A DNA stretch of 23,010 nt from Nemertoderma westbladi. Lineage: Eukaryota; Xenacoelomorpha; Nemertodermatida; Nemertodermatidae. The number at the start of each line of letters is the position of its first letter. The first letter of the stretch is position 1. The stretch is from NCBI GenBank assembly GCA_032718475.1, contig JAUCBJ010005994.1:1-23010 (forward strand). Reading direction: 5' to 3'. A program made the translations under genes and the position numbers. Below, piece by piece: positions 21,640-23,010 of this stretch. The notes under the pieces are model-generated. The model worked only from the letters and a program-made list of their open reading frames with translations, was not told the DNA's origin and ran no database searches.

Positions 21640-22270
21640 CGTGGAACGAACCTGCCTTGCACTCGTCTCCTCTGCAACCATCGTTGCGCTCCACCTGTAC
21701 GTACAATATGGTCAAAGAAATGTATACCGCTTTCAGCATTCCACGACCTGTACTGAACAAATCGTCCAATGTTAGGCCAGGTGGTTAGTTGAACATAACT
21801 GTTTAGGAGTATAGTCAACAGTGACTCATCTTCATTACAACCCGAACATAACTGTTTAGGAGTATAGTCAACACTGACTAATTTTCATCACAACCCGCGT
21901 TGCGCTCGTTTTGTATACATCTGGTCACTAAATGCATACCTTACAACATTCAGCTACAGGTACTGAACGAAGTGATATACGTTCAATATGTATGGTAAAC
22001 TATGTTGTTTATAGGAGTATAGACAACGCAGTAAACGTCTTCATTATAAACCCCATTGTGCTCGTGCTGTTTTGTATTTGAATATGTTTCCTAAACACAG
22101 ACGGACGATCTGTATAACTATCGATGCGTTCAATATGCGAAGCCAGGTGGTATATATGACTATAAAGTCAACGCAGTACTCGTCTTCATTATAAGCCTCG
22201 TTGCGCTCGTCCTGTTTTGTCTTAAAATATTTTTCCTAAACGCAGACTGATGACCAATATAACTATGCAA
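21640..22270. repeat. diverged tandem array of about 150 bp units, with an internal 53 bp duplication
   Basis: CGTTGCGCTCG-like motifs recur at 21682, 21898, 22054 and 22199. Each is followed at similar distances by CTAAACNCAGAC, GTTCAATATG, CCAGGTGGT and an AGGAGTATAGTCAAC or AAAGTCAACGCAGT block ending in CTTCATTATAA. Spacings of about 156 and 145 bases, and 163 plus 53 for the first interval, indicate about four units. The 53-base segment GAACATAACTGTTTAGGAGT... is duplicated in tandem at 21791-21843 and 21844-21896. Short frames here follow the repeat and are not genes. Confidence 0.75.
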
Positions 22271-22307
22271 AGTCTCGAAACTGTGCGAATAACAGCTGAT
22301 TTATGGC

Positions 22308-22356
22308 AGATAGATACATACATACACACATAGATAGATAGATAAACAGATAGATA
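22308..22356. repeat. GATA/CATA microsatellite
   Basis: Interrupted AGAT, ACAT and ACAC tetramers (AGATAGATACATACATACAC and onward). Confidence 0.85.
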
Positions 22357-22376
22357 CCTACCAAAATAAATGTTCG

Positions 22377-22504
22377 TTATATATTTTGTTGAGGTTGAGC
22401 AGGGAGCAGCCTATAGCAGTACCTATACACGTTCGTGGCGACTTCGCGCAGCACGTAGTCGGCAAGCCTTGGCATACGGTTCATATAGAGCAAATGGGGC
22501 ATGT
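22377..22504 (-). other. possible minus-strand coding exon, unidentified
   Basis: On the - strand TTCAAACTAG is followed by a frame reading MPHLLYMNRMPRLADYVLRE, then VATNVYRYCYRLLPAQPQQN, to a TAA at 22377. Third codon positions in the middle are clearly richer in G/C than the AT-rich surroundings, which is the reason to suspect real coding. The frame also stays open upstream to about 22559. I do not recognise the protein, no other exon of it is visible in the window, and the proposed acceptor has a poor pyrimidine tract. Confidence 0.25.
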
Positions 22505-22735
22505 CTAGTTTGAACCCCATATCCCATGCTATAAATGTTTTCATTCGATATACAATCATATGTTAATCCGCTAGGTGGTGTCAAATTGTTATTCTGCAAT
22601 TTTGTACTTACCAGTGCAGCACTGTACAGCAGTACCGTACCGGTAGGCCTATGTCATTACTTCTGAGTCTCTAGCGGATCCCCAATTAAATGTCTTAACT
22701 TTTCAATTTCGTAAAAGATAGACTTCATGATTCTC

Positions 22736-22998
22736 TACAGGCCAACAAAATTTCAGCTCAGGAAAATGAGGCCTTCCCGAGAAATTTAACATTTTCTAAA
22801 AACCACAAAATCTGTCGTAGCTGACGTCAGACTGCATGATTTTTCACCAAACTTTACAAACTTTCTAAACTTTCTCTCTACTACTTGCCTACTAAGTTTG
22901 GTTCAATCCCGAACCAGCGATGCCGAGAAATTCGCGTTCAAACATTTACCAGACAGACGGACGGATAGACAGACAGACGGACAGACAGACAGACGGAC
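22736..22998 (+). mobile_element. probable 3' tail of a dispersed LINE or SINE ending in GACA/GACG tetramers
   Basis: The stretch has the layout of retroelement 3' tails common in aquatic invertebrate genomes: AAAATTTCAGCTCAGG, GACGTCA, then ACTAAGTTTGGTTCAATCCC, GAGAAATTCGCGTTCAAACA, ending in a tetranucleotide microsatellite (22951-22998). No ORF is included. The left border is approximate, and the element family is not determined. Confidence 0.4.
22951..22998 (+). repeat. GACA/GACG microsatellite
   Basis: AGACAGACGGACGGATAGAC and similar tetramers form the end of the probable retroelement tail. Confidence 0.9.
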
Positions 22999-23010
22999 AT
23001 GCCCCATTTA

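Larger units (their letters stand above)
19061..21640. other. AT-rich downstream DNA with hairpins, no gene seen
   Basis: It contains later AATAAA hexamers (to 19594), the palindromes and hairpins listed separately, and short frames without similarity. I see no tRNA or other structured RNA that I can name. Confidence 0.35.

Noticed and set aside
22880-22930. TGGTTCAATCCCGAACC as a tRNA T-arm or B box
   Set aside because: A T-stem can be drawn, but no matching acceptor stem, D-arm or A box lies at the right distance upstream. It fits better as part of the retroelement tail.
1-23010. CRISPR array, operon or prokaryotic defence system
   Set aside because: The repeats are contiguous or inverted minisatellites without unique spacers. 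The gene content, intron and retrotransposon remnant are those of an animal genome.

Overview
The window is animal (metazoan) nuclear DNA. It is mostly AT-rich non-coding sequence with microsatellites, minisatellites, retrotransposon remnants and poly-G/poly-C tracts. The one gene I can identify with confidence is an AP-2 (TFAP2) family transcription factor on the + strand, a family known from animals. Spliced introns, AATAAA signals and LINE-type retrotransposon remnants agree with a eukaryote. The lineage cannot be fixed from sequence alone. The low intron number across AP-2, the AT richness and the (GACA)n-ended repeat tail would suit an aquatic invertebrate, but that is inference.

Layout: 1-9353 is the 5' flank of AP-2. 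It holds a 28-29 bp minisatellite at the left edge, a G-quadruplex motif (748-772), some coding-like minus-strand segments of unknown identity (about 1789-2640), a 68 bp tandem repeat running into an AT/TACCGGTA-rich array (3334-3598), a fold-back-like structure with inverted clusters of a 17 bp repeat (4579-5515), and a 24-base poly-G and 23-base poly-C pair about 0.7 kb apart (7689-7712 and 8388-8410). AP-2 has a large GC-rich first visible exon (9354 or 9367 to 10077), an 8,126 bp intron (10078-18203) and one exon carrying the rest of the DNA-binding and dimerisation domain (18204-18808). The joined reading frame is 442 codons plus stop, close to the 437 residues of human AP-2 alpha. The intron contains a decayed LINE 3' end (about 10310-10942) and an exact 11 x 42 bp minisatellite (15112-15573) that is open in one frame on each strand.

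From 18809 rightward is the 3' UTR, with AATAAA at 19031 and later alternatives, then AT-rich sequence with hairpins (19970-20086, 20241-20259). A diverged array of about 150 bp repeats (about 21640-22270) and a GATA microsatellite follow. Next comes a possible minus-strand coding exon (22377-22504), and the window closes with the 3' tail of a dispersed repeat ending in GACA/GACG tetramers.

There is no operon-like cooperation to describe: this is a single regulatory gene in a repeat-rich neighbourhood. I found no clear new biological system. The items most worth checking are the inverted 17 bp clusters, the intronic 42 bp minisatellite, the unresolved AP-2 N-terminus and the unidentified minus-strand coding-like segments.
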